From NCBI GenBank assembly GCA_019244165.1, contig JAFATA010000054.1, positions 1-60,742 of the forward strand: DNA of 60,742 nt, in the 5' to 3' direction. A program made the translations under genes and the position numbers. Position 1 is the stretch's first letter, and every line of letters starts with the position of its first letter. Below the pieces are notes generated by a model that was given only the letters and a program-made list of their open reading frames with translations, was not told the origin of the DNA and did not search any database. This document shows positions 1 to 9,887 of the stretch, one piece after another. This stretch comes from Pseudonocardiales bacterium (GTDB lineage Bacteria > Actinomycetota > Actinomycetes > Mycobacteriales > Pseudonocardiaceae).

Positions 1-2
1 CC

Positions 3-1217
<1,215 letters not shown>

Positions 1218-1244
1218 TTCGCCAAGCCCATTAAGGAGCTACCG

Positions 1245-1673
1245 ATGCGCATCACTCAGGGGACTTTCTCGTTCCTGCCCGATCTCACTGATGACGAGAT
1301 CACCAAGCAGATCCAGTACGCGCTGGAGAACAGCTGGCCCTGTTCGGTGGAGTTCACCGACGACCCGCACCCCCGCAACACCTACTGGGAGATGTGGGGA
1401 CTGCCGATGTTCGACCTCACCGACGCCGCCGGCGTGCTCGCCGAGGTGAACGCGTGCCGCAAGGCCAAGCCCGAGCACTACATCAGGGTCAACGCCTACA
1501 ACGCGAGTTACGGCAAGCAGACCGTCGCGCTGTCCTTCATCGTGCAGCGACCGAGCGATGAGCCTGGCTTCCGGCTGGAACGCCAGGAGTGGCACGACCG
1601 CACCATCCGTTACACGTCCCATCCCTACGCCGCCGACGCGCCGCATGGCCGCCGGTATAACGGGCAACAATGA
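1245..1673 (+). CDS. cbbS: RuBisCO small subunit, red-type
   Basis: Small chain of RuBisCO, 142 aa, capping the large-subunit octamer. The start is supported by an AAGGAG-type ribosome site about 7 bases upstream. The N-terminal stretch [16 protein letters not shown] and the [10 protein letters not shown] core are typical. The C-terminal extension after position ~115 is the long tail (a beta-hairpin in known structures) that separates red-type small subunits from green-type ones. It lies 27 bp after cbbL and its stop overlaps the cbbX start by 4 bp (ATGA), so the three genes should be co-transcribed and translationally coupled. Confidence 0.96.
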   Translation: MRITQGTFSFLPDLTDDEITKQIQYALENSWPCSVEFTDDPHPRNTYWEMWGLPMFDLTDAAGVLAEVNACRKAKPEHYIRVNAYNASYGKQTVALSFIVQRPSDEPGFRLERQEWHDRTIRYTSHPYAADAPHGRRYNGQQ

Positions 1674-2719
1674 CCGCCAACCGACCATCCAGAAACAGCC
1701 AGGAACCCGGGAGCGAGTCACCCGCACGCATCGGGTTTGGTATGTCCCCGCCCGGTCGCGATCCGTCCGGGTCGGGGACATCCGAGTCGGGGGCTTCCGA
1801 CGAGGCCCCCGACGAGGAGCGGACTCTCCCGCCGGACGCCCTGGTCGATCTCGCCAAGGAACGCGCGGAGACCGGGATCGACGAGGTCTTCAGCTCCCTG
1901 GACGCTGATCTGGTCGGGCTGGCGCCGGTCAAGAACCGGATCCGGGAGATCGCCGCGCTGCTGCTGGTCGACCGGGCCCGGGCCCAGTTCGGCCTGTCTA
2001 CTTCCCGACCCAACCTGCACATGTGCTTCACCGGCAGCCCGGGCACCGGCAAAACCACCGTGGCGATGCGGATGGCGGACATGTTGCACCGGCTGGGCTA
2101 TCTGCGTCGCGGGCACCTGGTCTCGGTGACCCGAGACGACCTGGTCGGCCAGTATGTTGGGCACACCGCACCCAAGACCAGGGAGGTCCTCAAACGGGCG
2201 ATGGGTGGGCTGCTGTTCATCGACGAGGCCTACTACCTGTACCGCGAGGACAACGAACGGGACTACGGGCAGGAGTCCATCGAGATCCTGCTGCAGGTGA
2301 TGGAAGGCCAGCGGGAGGACCTCGTGGTGATCCTCGCCGGCTACAAAGACCGGATGGACTCCTTCTTCGTGTCCAACCCTGGAATGAGCTCCCGGATCGC
2401 CCACCACATCGATTTCCCCGACTACACGCTCCAGGAGCTGGAGGATATCGGCAAGCTCATGGTCCGGGAGGAGGGTTACGGCTTCACCCCGGAGGCCCAG
2501 GAGACTTTCCGGGAATACCTGAAGCGCCGCAAGAGCCAACCACGGTTCGCCAACGCCCGCAGCGTCCGCAACGCGATCGAACGGGCTCGGCTGCGGCACG
2601 CCAGTCGCCTTATGGAGACAGATCGACCAGTCGGCAAAACAGAGCTCACCACGCTGGCCCCGGAAGACCTCTTGGGCAGCCGGGTCTTCGCCGACCAGGA
2701 CTCCTCCCCGGCGTCGTAG
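1670..2719 (+). CDS. cbbX: Red-type RuBisCO activase CbbX (AAA+ ATPase)
   Basis: AAA+ remodelling ATPase, 349 aa, that pulls on the RuBisCO large-subunit C-terminus to release inhibitory sugar phosphates. Walker [10 protein letters not shown] lies near residue 125 and Walker [12 protein letters not shown] near residue 180. The second region ([17 protein letters not shown]) carries the sensor and arginine-finger segment typical of the CbbX/CfxQ family. The first ~50 residues are low-complexity and Ser/Pro/Asp-rich, longer than in proteobacterial CbbX, so an internal start is possible, but the ATGA overlap with cbbS favours this one. Its presence confirms that the RuBisCO is the red type. Confidence 0.95.
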   Translation: MTANRPSRNSQEPGSESPARIGFGMSPPGRDPSGSGTSESGASDEAPDEERTLPPDALVDLAKERAETGIDEVFSSLDADLVGLAPVKNRIREIAALLLVDRARAQFGLSTSRPNLHMCFTGSPGTGKTTVAMRMADMLHRLGYLRRGHLVSVTRDDLVGQYVGHTAPKTREVLKRAMGGLLFIDEAYYLYREDNERDYGQESIEILLQVMEGQREDLVVILAGYKDRMDSFFVSNPGMSSRIAHHIDFPDYTLQELEDIGKLMVREEGYGFTPEAQETFREYLKRRKSQPRFANARSVRNAIERARLRHASRLMETDRPVGKTELTTLAPEDLLGSRVFADQDSSPAS

Positions 2720-2731
2720 GCTCCCCGAAGT

Positions 2732-2762
2732 CGCCTCCCTCACCGCCGCGCTGAGGGAGGCG
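2732..2762. terminator. Hairpin terminator between convergent cbbX and xthA
   Basis: Perfect 11-bp arms (CGCCTCCCTCA and TGAGGGAGGCG) with a 9-base loop, 12 bases after the cbbX stop and overlapping the last codons of the convergent exonuclease gene. The symmetric stem between two converging genes suggests a bidirectional terminator. There is no clear U-tract, as is usual in actinobacteria. Confidence 0.7.
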
Positions 2763-3576
2763 GCACAACGGGGCCGCAGTCCCCGTCCGGCGCCTCGTCC
2801 AGATCCACGATCACCGGCGCGTGGTCGCTGGGGGCGCTCCCCTTGCGGGCCTGGCGGTCCACCCACGCCGCGCGCGTCCGCCGGGCGACGTCCGCACCGG
2901 CGAGCACCAGGTCAATCCGCATCCCCAGGTCCTGGTGGAACATGCCGGCCCGGTAGTCCCAATAGGTGAAAATCCGCTTACCCGGCCAGCGTTCCCGCAC
3001 CACATCATGCAGCCCGAGGGCACTCAGCGCGTCCCGTTCCGGGGGCGTGACGTGGGTGGAGGTGACGAACGCGGCCGGGTCGTAGACGTCCTCGTCGCTG
3101 GGCGCCACGTTCAGGTCACCACAGACCACGGCCCGGGCGGGATCCCCGGCGGCCACGGTGGCCCGCAGCGCGGCCAGCCAGCTCAACTTGTACCGGTAGT
3201 GCGGGTCGTCGGGGGCGCGGCCGTTCGGCACGTACACCGAGCTGACCCGCAACCCCGCGCAGGTCGCCGACACCGCCCGGGCCTCGGCTCTGAGCGGGTT
3301 TCCCCCTGGGTTGAGCGGTTCGTCGAGCAACCCGGCGACGACATCGTCCAAACCAACCCGGGACGCGATCGCCACCCCGTTCCACCGGCCCTCCCCGTGG
3401 TGCGCGACGGCGTAGCCGCGCTCGACCAGCGCCGGAGTAACCAGCTCGTCGAAGGCGTCCGCGGGCAGCTTGGTCTCCTGCAGGCACACCACGTCCGGCG
3501 AGCGCCCGTCCAGCCAGGGCAGCAACCGAGGCAGCCGGGAGCGCACCGAGTTCACATTCCAGGTAGCCACCCGCAC
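2740..3576 (-). CDS. xthA: Exodeoxyribonuclease III / AP endonuclease
   Basis: Mg2+-dependent AP endonuclease and 3'-5' exonuclease of base-excision repair, 278 aa, in the endonuclease/exonuclease/phosphatase fold. Motifs run in order: ATWNVNS at the start, VCLQETK (metal-binding Glu), GRWNGVAI, CGDLNVAP, and the terminal SDHAPVIVDL with the catalytic Asp-His. A GTG start is used. The ~20-residue Pro/Arg tail goes beyond the usual end of the family and is encoded over the shared terminator. It converges on cbbX; no operon partner is evident. Confidence 0.93.
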   Translation of the reverse strand: MRVATWNVNSVRSRLPRLLPWLDGRSPDVVCLQETKLPADAFDELVTPALVERGYAVAHHGEGRWNGVAIASRVGLDDVVAGLLDEPLNPGGNPLRAEARAVSATCAGLRVSSVYVPNGRAPDDPHYRYKLSWLAALRATVAAGDPARAVVCGDLNVAPSDEDVYDPAAFVTSTHVTPPERDALSALGLHDVVRERWPGKRIFTYWDYRAGMFHQDLGMRIDLVLAGADVARRTRAAWVDRQARKGSAPSDHAPVIVDLDEAPDGDCGPVVPPPSARR

Positions 3577-3722
3577 CTCGCCACGCTATCTCATGGCGAA
3601 CGACCAACCTACCCGCGGCAACAGCGCAAGAGCCGATGGTATCCTCCTCGCCGTAACTCGGGCAGAACCACCGCCCCTCACCTGGTAATCATTCCAGGCG
3701 CTACCCCCGACGGAGTACGGTA

Positions 3723-4466
3723 ATGCTCAGAACGTTCTCAGCTGGCCAGTTGTTCGCTGAGCAGTCTGGGACGGATTATCCAACAGTTCTCGCTCTTCAT
3801 GGTTGGGGTAGAGACCACCGAGACTTCTCCGGCGTCCTGGCCGACCTTGATGCTCTTGCGGTCGACCTACCCGGTTTCGGTTTGTCGCCTCCGCCGGTCA
3901 ACGCTTGGGGCACAGCGGAGTACGCACAATGCCTGCTTCCTGTGTTAGAGGAGTTTCGGACCCCACCCATCGTGATCGGCCACTCCTTCGGGGGGAGGGT
4001 CGCCGTCCGCCTTGCCGCGCTATTTCCCGACGGGATCGGCGGCCTTGTTCTCACCGGTGTTCCGCTGCTGAGAACCAATAATACGCGAGCGGCTCCCCCG
4101 CGAGCTCTCCGCATCGCACGTTCTCTCAACCGAGTCAACTTATTACCCGACCATACTGTTGAGCGACTGCGGAACAAGTACGGGTCCACCGACTATCGTG
4201 CGGCCCAGGGCGTTATGAGGAAGGTGCTCGTACGCGTGGTCAACGAGAGTTACGAGCAAGATCTCAAGGACATCTGCTGCCCCGTGCAACTAGTATGGGG
4301 CTCCGCGGACGGCGAGGCGCGTCCAGAAGTGGCACACCGTGCAGTAAAGATGATCTCTCAGGCAGAGCTTGTCGTTGTGCCCGATGCCGGACACATGCTT
4401 CCGCTCTCCAGGCCAGGGGAGCTTCGCGCCGCAGTTCACCGCGCTGGAGGGCCCGAGTGCAGATGA
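3723..4466 (+). CDS. Alpha/beta-fold hydrolase (first gene of Mur-ligase island)
   Basis: Soluble alpha/beta hydrolase, 247 aa. LALHGWGRD near residue 25 gives the oxyanion region, VIGHSFGG near 85 the nucleophile elbow with catalytic Ser, WGSADGEARP near 190 the Asp, and PDAGHMLPL near 218 the His. A GGAG site lies 8 bases before the ATG. Its stop overlaps the start of the Mur-ligase gene (ATGA), so it is the first cistron of that operon. Codon use is visibly less G/C-biased than in the cbb genes next door, fitting a transferred island. Substrate is unknown; from context it may hydrolyse a peptide or ester linked to the product of the two ligases. Confidence 0.85.
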   Translation: MLRTFSAGQLFAEQSGTDYPTVLALHGWGRDHRDFSGVLADLDALAVDLPGFGLSPPPVNAWGTAEYAQCLLPVLEEFRTPPIVIGHSFGGRVAVRLAALFPDGIGGLVLTGVPLLRTNNTRAAPPRALRIARSLNRVNLLPDHTVERLRNKYGSTDYRAAQGVMRKVLVRVVNESYEQDLKDICCPVQLVWGSADGEARPEVAHRAVKMISQAELVVVPDAGHMLPLSRPGELRAAVHRAGGPECR

Positions 4467-5989
4467 ATACAAGCTTGGTTGCTATCGTTGTTGCCGTCAC
4501 CACCGCCGGCGGATTGTTTTCATTCGCTCGATGGGTACGGGTCGCCCAGCGAGAACACTATCTCCCAGGATCGACATTGCGTTTTGCCGCGCGATGGTGG
4601 ACGGCTCATCCACTCAGCATTCTGATGGGGGTTGCCGCAGTTGTTGGTTTTGTGTTGTCGATCTGGTTTCCGTTAGGTGCGTGCATCACCGGACTCGCTC
4701 TCATCTTCGGCCCGTTCGGTCTCACCGTGCGAGGACGTTCCGCACCTTTGGTCTGGACCCGACGCCTAAAGACTGTGGTAGCCGTCGCGGGCTCCCTGCT
4801 TGTTGCTGGTGCGGCTCTCCTGTCCACAACGATAGGCAGTATCGCGCCGCTCGCACTATCAGTGCTAACTATCCCGGCCTGGATCGACCTGTCTCTGTGG
4901 ATGTTGCGTCCCGTCGAGAAGCGGATTGCGCAGCGTTATGTCAACCAGGCCAGCGAGCGGCTCCAGGCGGTTCGCCCGGTTGTCGTAGCAATCACCGGTT
5001 CCTACGGCAAGACCACAACCAAAGAGTACGTGCGTCACCTCGTTTCAGGTATGCGTACGGTCGTCGCAAGCCCGGCAAGTTACAATAACACAGCGGGGCT
5101 CTCTAGGACGATAAACGAGCACTTGACTATGGGTACCGATGTGCTCGTGGCTGAGGTTGGTACCTACGGCAAAGGCGAGATTCGGGAAATCTGCCGCTGG
5201 TTGCGGCCCACCATCGGAGTCATCACCGCCATTGGCCCGGTGCATCTAGAACGCATGGGCTCTCTCGAAGGAATCGCTCACGCCAAGTCGGAAATACTCG
5301 AAACAGTCGACTTGGCGATACTGAACACTGATTTTTCGCATCTTCGCCAGATCGCAGATAAAATCGGTGCCGACAAATCTGTTATCGAATGTGGGAGCAG
5401 TAAAGAACATAACTACGTAGCGGCTATACCCTCAGAACAGTCGATTGGACTCTATATATCAGGAAAACATGTTACAACCCTGTCTAATCCAGGAATATTC
5501 CCAGGAAACCTAGCATCAGCGGTCGCGGTGGCCCTAACGCTCGACATCCCCCTCGAACACATCATCGGGCAGATCTCATCTCTGCCAAGCCCAGCACACC
5601 GCCAACAGCTTGTTACAACCCCTGCTGGCGTCACGGTAATCGACGATACATTTAGCTCAAACCCCGCTGGAGCCGCGAATGCGCTCAAACTGTTGTCGGA
5701 AACTTCTCATCGCGGCCGTCGTGTCGTAGTTTCACCGGGAATGATTGAACTGGGCGATCAGCAGGACCAGGAAAACGAGCAGTTTGCTAGGAAAGCAGCA
5801 GGCAGCGCGACCGACATCCTGATCGTAGGTCGTACAAACCTAGGCTCCCTGCTGAGGGGCGCCCGAAGTGGCAAGGCCAAAGTATGGACCGTTCGCCACC
5901 GGGACGAGGCAGTAAGGTGGGTGCGCGAGAACCTCACCGAAGGCGATGTTGTCTTGTATGAAAACGACTTACCGGATCACTTCCCGTGA
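4463..5989 (+). CDS. Membrane-anchored Mur ligase family protein (MurF-like)
   Basis: ATP-dependent Mur-type amide ligase of 508 aa. The N-terminal ~170 residues hold several hydrophobic helices (about residues 5-25, 50-80, 95-125 and 128-145), which cytosolic MurF lacks. The Mur core follows: P-loop GSYGKTTTK near residue 178, YNNTAGLSRTI, EVGTYGKGE, IGPVHLERMG, the carbamylated-lysine motif AHAKSEI, and VIDDTFSSNPAGA. All catalytic landmarks are intact. I chose ATG 4463 because it overlaps the hydrolase stop by 4 bp and starts a membrane segment; the upstream open frame lies inside the hydrolase gene. MurF joins D-Ala-D-Ala to UDP-MurNAc-tripeptide; the downstream Ddl suggests a similar dipeptide donor here. 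The acceptor is unknown and probably membrane-bound. Confidence 0.85.
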   Translation: MNTSLVAIVVAVTTAGGLFSFARWVRVAQREHYLPGSTLRFAARWWTAHPLSILMGVAAVVGFVLSIWFPLGACITGLALIFGPFGLTVRGRSAPLVWTRRLKTVVAVAGSLLVAGAALLSTTIGSIAPLALSVLTIPAWIDLSLWMLRPVEKRIAQRYVNQASERLQAVRPVVVAITGSYGKTTTKEYVRHLVSGMRTVVASPASYNNTAGLSRTINEHLTMGTDVLVAEVGTYGKGEIREICRWLRPTIGVITAIGPVHLERMGSLEGIAHAKSEILETVDLAILNTDFSHLRQIADKIGADKSVIECGSSKEHNYVAAIPSEQSIGLYISGKHVTTLSNPGIFPGNLASAVAVALTLDIPLEHIIGQISSLPSPAHRQQLVTTPAGVTVIDDTFSSNPAGAANALKLLSETSHRGRRVVVSPGMIELGDQQDQENEQFARKAAGSATDILIVGRTNLGSLLRGARSGKAKVWTVRHRDEAVRWVRENLTEGDVVLYENDLPDHFP

Positions 5990-6019
5990 GCTGAGACGAC
6001 GAGTAAGGTGCCGACGACC

Positions 6020-7123
6020 ATGACGCAAGTATCGGTCCTCTTCGGAGGACCCTCGCCCGAACACGATGTCAGCATCCTGACGGGACTACAGACATGCCGC
6101 GTTCTTTCTCAAGGGGGTCACGGCGTCACTCCTCTCTACTGGACCAAAAGCGGAGATTGGTACTTGGTCGAAACGGACCTCGAGGCGAATGCTTTTCTCA
6201 ACGGTGTGCCAAATAAGTCCCGGCTCGTGTCGCTCTCCATGGGTGCCGAGAAGGGGTTCGTCGAGAAACGCCCACTCGGTCGGGTCCGATCGTTGGAGTT
6301 CGATGTCGCAGTTAACTGCTGCCACGGAGGTCCTGGCGAGGATGGTAGTCTGCAAAGCATCCTCGATCTCGCCGGCGTCAAGTACACTGGTCCTACCGCG
6401 CGTGGCGCGGCGCTGTGTATGGACAAGCTTGCCCTCGGCGGAGTTATAGCGGCGGCGGGGCTACCCACTTTGCCGCGAGCTGCGCTCTTAGAAACCGGCC
6501 CGGTACCCGATATACCCACTCCTTGGATTATCAAGCCACGGTTCGGCGGGTCATCTATCGGAATTTGTGTCGTTAAAGATGTCGAGACGGCTCGGCAGCT
6601 GCTCGTCAGGTCATCGCATCTTCGGGCGGGAGCGGTGGTTGAGCCCTACTTGACGGATGCCGTTGATCTCAACATTTCTGCTCGCGGCCACGGCGCTCCA
6701 CCGCTTTCCGAGATCGAGCGGCCGATACGCGAACAAAAAGCGGAGTTTTACAGTTATGAGGACAAGTACCTCGGCGACGAGGGCCTCGTCGGAGCACCCC
6801 GGGAGCTGCCGGCCGCGCTAGAGCCGCAGTTGGCCGAGCGCCTGCGAGGCTACGCCTCCGCGGCAGCCCAACTCGCGCAGGTACGAGGAGTTGCCAGAAT
6901 AGATTTCTTACTACACCAAGAGCGGTTGTGGATAAACGAGATTAACACAGTTCCCGGCGCGATGTCATTTTATCTGTGGCGCGCTTCGGGAGTAAACTAC
7001 GAAGTCTTGTTGGATGACATGCTCGAAGAGGCATTCAAGTACCCGAGTTACGAACCAAATACGACCGGGGCTGACGGCCTAGCTCTCCGAAATGCTGGTT
7101 CCATCGCGAGCAAACTAGCTTAG
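6020..7123 (+). CDS. D-alanine--D-alanine ligase family protein (Ddl-type ATP-grasp)
   Basis: ATP-grasp ligase of about 367 aa that joins two D-amino acids. The N-terminal SVLFGGPSPEHDVSILTG holds the catalytic Glu of Ddl enzymes, CHGGPGEDGSLQ the substrate loop, KPRFGGSSIG the glycine-rich ATP loop with its Ser, FYSYEDKYL the omega loop with the Tyr typical of D-Ala-D-Ala (not D-Ala-D-Lac) ligases, and NEINTVPGAMSFY the metal ligands including the conserved Asn. It follows the Mur ligase by about 30 bp, so the pair can make and attach a D-Ala-D-Ala-like unit. ATG 6020 matches the family N-terminus; GTG 6008 is an alternative. A VanA-type function is not supported. Confidence 0.9.
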   Translation: MTQVSVLFGGPSPEHDVSILTGLQTCRVLSQGGHGVTPLYWTKSGDWYLVETDLEANAFLNGVPNKSRLVSLSMGAEKGFVEKRPLGRVRSLEFDVAVNCCHGGPGEDGSLQSILDLAGVKYTGPTARGAALCMDKLALGGVIAAAGLPTLPRAALLETGPVPDIPTPWIIKPRFGGSSIGICVVKDVETARQLLVRSSHLRAGAVVEPYLTDAVDLNISARGHGAPPLSEIERPIREQKAEFYSYEDKYLGDEGLVGAPRELPAALEPQLAERLRGYASAAAQLAQVRGVARIDFLLHQERLWINEINTVPGAMSFYLWRASGVNYEVLLDDMLEEAFKYPSYEPNTTGADGLALRNAGSIASKLA

Positions 7124-7132
7124 GTGACAGTA

Positions 7133-8077
7133 ATGCAGCGCCTTGGTCAAACCTTTCGACGAATTATCGCACACCTAACGCGTTCAAAAGCAAGGGTGGG
7201 ATGGATTCTAATTTTCTTGTGTGGCACACTGTATGCCTTTGTAGATCAAGAAGCGGTGCGGCAGATGGCCTTGGTCCTTGCTAGCGTGTCCGCGGGGGCG
7301 ATATTCCTTCCCGAACTATCGAGCGATCTTTGGACCATGCGCGCGGATGAGATACGCAAAACAGTTCCGGAAAAACGGGTCGCGGAGTTGCAAAAAGAGC
7401 TACTTGTTGCCGCAACAAACAGCCCAGATTGGTCGCCATTTGTATGGTCGGAGGCGCTTAGTCCTATGCTTTCCGCTGTACGCGAGCCCCTACAGGTCCA
7501 ATGGTACCTCACCTACGATATTCGAGTCTATCTTGACCAAGTCGTCGAATTCGCTGGCGAACGGTTGACTATTCATCGTCTGGACTCGTTATGCCGGTCT
7601 GAGAGACTGCTACCAGTCGGCAGCAACTCCAGAATCTGGGTTAGTCTAGCGCGCACGCACGACGCTTTAATGAACGAGTTTGGCTCCTCTGGATGTTTGT
7701 TGCGTGAGCAAGTGGAACTCCCCGACGTTCCTGTCGAAAAGTGGCGAGACGCGATACTGCAACTTTGCTATGTTAGCGTGACGATTAACGGCCAGGCCGT
7801 TCCTTTGGAGGTTTCTGTCGTGGACAACTTAGATGTTGTTCGTTGGGAGACCAATATAAGTGATGATGGCTTCGGCGGCGAGCGCGTTCCCGTAACGGTT
7901 TCTGTTAGTTTTCCGCTGAGCCAGAATGTAACGAAATTTCCAATAATTTTTGCGAGTTACTACTGTGTTGGACGTACTGAAATTTCCTTTTCTGTTTATC
8001 ATCCAACAGATATAGTAGACGTCGAGTTCGTCGACTTCTGCAGCCGCCGAGCGGGTAACTTAAATCGCACGACCTGA
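7133..8077 (+). CDS. Orphan membrane protein, two N-terminal TM helices and beta-rich C-terminus
   Basis: Protein of 314 aa that I do not recognise. Residues ~20-40 (GWILIFLCGTLYAF) and ~45-62 (MALVLASVSAGAIFLP) form two hydrophobic helices. A charged helical stretch follows, then from ~180 onward a region with alternating hydrophobic residues that reads as mostly beta-strand. No catalytic motif is seen. ATG 7133 is preferred over GTG 7124 because AGGTGA lies 5 bases upstream. It is placed 9 bp after the ligase gene in the same operon and shows the same low G/C codon use. A 2-TM/beta-rich plan resembles some membrane effector proteins of bacterial immune systems, but this is only a similarity of layout; a scaffold or sensor for the island's product is equally possible. 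Confidence 0.7.
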   Translation: MQRLGQTFRRIIAHLTRSKARVGWILIFLCGTLYAFVDQEAVRQMALVLASVSAGAIFLPELSSDLWTMRADEIRKTVPEKRVAELQKELLVAATNSPDWSPFVWSEALSPMLSAVREPLQVQWYLTYDIRVYLDQVVEFAGERLTIHRLDSLCRSERLLPVGSNSRIWVSLARTHDALMNEFGSSGCLLREQVELPDVPVEKWRDAILQLCYVSVTINGQAVPLEVSVVDNLDVVRWETNISDDGFGGERVPVTVSVSFPLSQNVTKFPIIFASYYCVGRTEISFSVYHPTDIVDVEFVDFCSRRAGNLNRTT

Positions 8078-8192
8078 TCCGACGAACGACCGATGATGGG
8101 CGGCTGACTACGGTCACCCTCGTCACTGCTAAGGATTCCATTCTTTGGCCTGGGTCAGGTATGCTGCTCGCATGGGAAACGTGGAGCAAAGC

Positions 8193-8894
8193 ATGAAGTG
8201 GCTTGTCGATTGCTGTGATGTTGCGATACCCTTGGCCCCTCAGCCATCCGTGCCGTTGACTGGGGATAGGACAAGCGCTCCCGAAATCGCTATTGAGGAG
8301 TGCGGCGAAGCCTTGATTAACGTCGCTGAACATCTGAGCACTTACTGGGTCTATTCGTGGTTAGGATTCTCTAGTTTGCCGAACGGGTTGCTCTTGCGAG
8401 AGGGTGTCGTCGAGCGATTGGTTCTGGCCAAAGAGTCGTTACCGGATGACTTCGATCTCGTCGTAATGGACGGCTGGCGCTCTCGTGTTTTCCAGAAAGA
8501 GCTATTTCGTTACTATGAGATGGAATACGGGGCGGATGTTCGAGGATTCGTTTCTGAAGCAGGAGTGAAGGCGGTGCCGCCGCACACCACTGGCGGGGCG
8601 GTGGACCTGACGCTCGCATGGAGGGGAGCGCCTCTGGGGCTTGGTACGGATTTCGATGCGTTCACGACGACTGCGGCAGGTAACGCGAGTGAGGAAAGCG
8701 ACAGCGGCCCGCGGATAGTTAGAGAACTACGCCGGCTGCTCGCGGGAACCTTACTGAAAGTAGGTCTGGCACCCTATCCGCTAGAATGGTGGCACTGGTC
8801 CTATGGTGATCAGCTTTGGGCCGCAACGAATCGAGCACCGGTGGCCGTATACGGCGAAGTTTCAGAATTGCCGCTGTGGGGTCACTCGGGCTAG
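8193..8894 (+). CDS. D-alanyl-D-alanine dipeptidase, VanX/DdpX-like (M15)
   Basis: Zinc dipeptidase of about 233 aa that hydrolyses D-Ala-D-Ala. MDGWRS supplies the transition-state Arg, PPHTTGGAVDLTL near residue 130 the first His and Asp zinc ligands, and LEWWHWSYG near 198 the catalytic Glu and last His. ATG 8193 has GGAG 6 bases upstream; ATG 8172 and TTG 8145 are possible earlier starts in the same frame. It lies 115 bp after the orphan membrane protein, and its TAG overlaps the stop of the convergent second ligase within one CTAG. In vancomycin-type cassettes VanX removes D-Ala-D-Ala; here it sits with enzymes that seem to make it, so it may control or recycle their product. Confidence 0.88.
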   Translation: MKWLVDCCDVAIPLAPQPSVPLTGDRTSAPEIAIEECGEALINVAEHLSTYWVYSWLGFSSLPNGLLLREGVVERLVLAKESLPDDFDLVVMDGWRSRVFQKELFRYYEMEYGADVRGFVSEAGVKAVPPHTTGGAVDLTLAWRGAPLGLGTDFDAFTTTAAGNASEESDSGPRIVRELRRLLAGTLLKVGLAPYPLEWWHWSYGDQLWAATNRAPVAVYGEVSELPLWGHSG

Positions 8895-9841
8895 TGTCGC
8901 CTGGATCGTGCGATAGATCGCTCAACTAGTTGTAGAAGGACATTCCCGAGAACTCGGCCGCTGGCGGCAATGGCGACAGGTACCGCGCTGGTATGAGTGA
9001 GACCTGGGCAGGACGTTGCTTCCAAGAAGTTCGGTGTTCCAGCTTCATCAATGATCATGTCGATTCGGGACCAATCGCGCAGGCCTAGTCCTTGGTGTAT
9101 CGCTATGCCGGTTTTCCGGGCGCAGTCCTGTATAGCGGTTGGCAGGTCGCTGGGTATGATGAACTCAACTTCACCGGCCGTGTAACGCGCTTGGTAGTCG
9201 TAGCGTCCCTTACTGAAAGCGATTTGGACGAGCGGGAGCGCGACGGGTTCGGAGTCTTCTTCTATAATCGTCAGGGCGACCTCTGTTCCCACGACGTACT
9301 TCTCGATGAGTGCTGCCTCAGAGTACGCGAAGCACTGAACCATGGCGCTGGAGACATCATGAGCTTCATGAACAATAGTCAGCCCAAGGGCAGACCCACC
9401 CCGAGCAGGCTTGACCACGAGTGGAAGTCCGATTTTATCTACCAGCGCAGCGATGATGCCCTCCGCGCCGAGTTCTTGAAAAGTTTCTAGCGGTAGTACA
9501 GAGGAGGCGGGAGTCGCGATACCCGACCTGTGTACGAGCTCCTTAGCCGTGGGCTTGTCAAAAGCGAGACGTGCGGCTTGTGGTGGTGGCCCGACATAAG
9601 GCACGGTGGCCATTTCGAGGATCTCGGCGATCGTGCCATCTTCTCCGCGTGGCCCATGTAACAGGTTCAGGACCGCGTCGGGTCGTTCTTGCTGTAACCG
9701 GATAAGCAGATGCTGGTCCGTGTCGGTAGCCAGCGTGTCGATTCCTTGGCTCTCCAGCTCCTGGCACGCTCGTCGTCCAGAGGCTAGCGAAACTTCGCGT
9801 TCGAAAGAAAAGCCTCCGGATAGCACCATGACGGTGAGCAA
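8891..9841 (-). CDS. Second Ddl-type D-Ala-D-Ala ligase homologue with altered metal site
   Basis: ATP-grasp ligase of 316 aa, about the length of E. coli DdlB. GGFSFEREVSLASG contains the N-terminal Glu, LLHGPRGEDGTIAE the substrate loop, PARGGSALG the ATP-loop Ser, and GRYDYQARYTAG the omega-loop Tyr. The C-terminal metal motif reads FLEATSCPGLTHTS, where Ddl enzymes normally have E-x-N: the Asn metal ligand is replaced by Thr. A TTG start with GGAGG 4 bases upstream is used; ATG 9829 is an alternative. It points toward the VanX gene and shares the CTAG stop. Whether it is active on D-Ala-D-Ala, uses another substrate or is inactive cannot be told from sequence. Confidence 0.85.
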   Translation of the reverse strand: MLTVMVLSGGFSFEREVSLASGRRACQELESQGIDTLATDTDQHLLIRLQQERPDAVLNLLHGPRGEDGTIAEILEMATVPYVGPPPQAARLAFDKPTAKELVHRSGIATPASSVLPLETFQELGAEGIIAALVDKIGLPLVVKPARGGSALGLTIVHEAHDVSSAMVQCFAYSEAALIEKYVVGTEVALTIIEEDSEPVALPLVQIAFSKGRYDYQARYTAGEVEFIIPSDLPTAIQDCARKTGIAIHQGLGLRDWSRIDMIIDEAGTPNFLEATSCPGLTHTSAVPVAIAASGRVLGNVLLQLVERSIARSRRH

Positions 9842-9887
9842 ATGTCCTCCGTCGAAGTCATGATGGTAGTCGACAGTCGTGGCTAGG

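Noticed and set aside
4463-9841. Vancomycin-resistance cassette (vanHAX)
   Set aside because: No D-lactate dehydrogenase (vanH) and no two-component regulator. The ligases keep the omega-loop Tyr of D-Ala-D-Ala enzymes rather than the VanA pattern.
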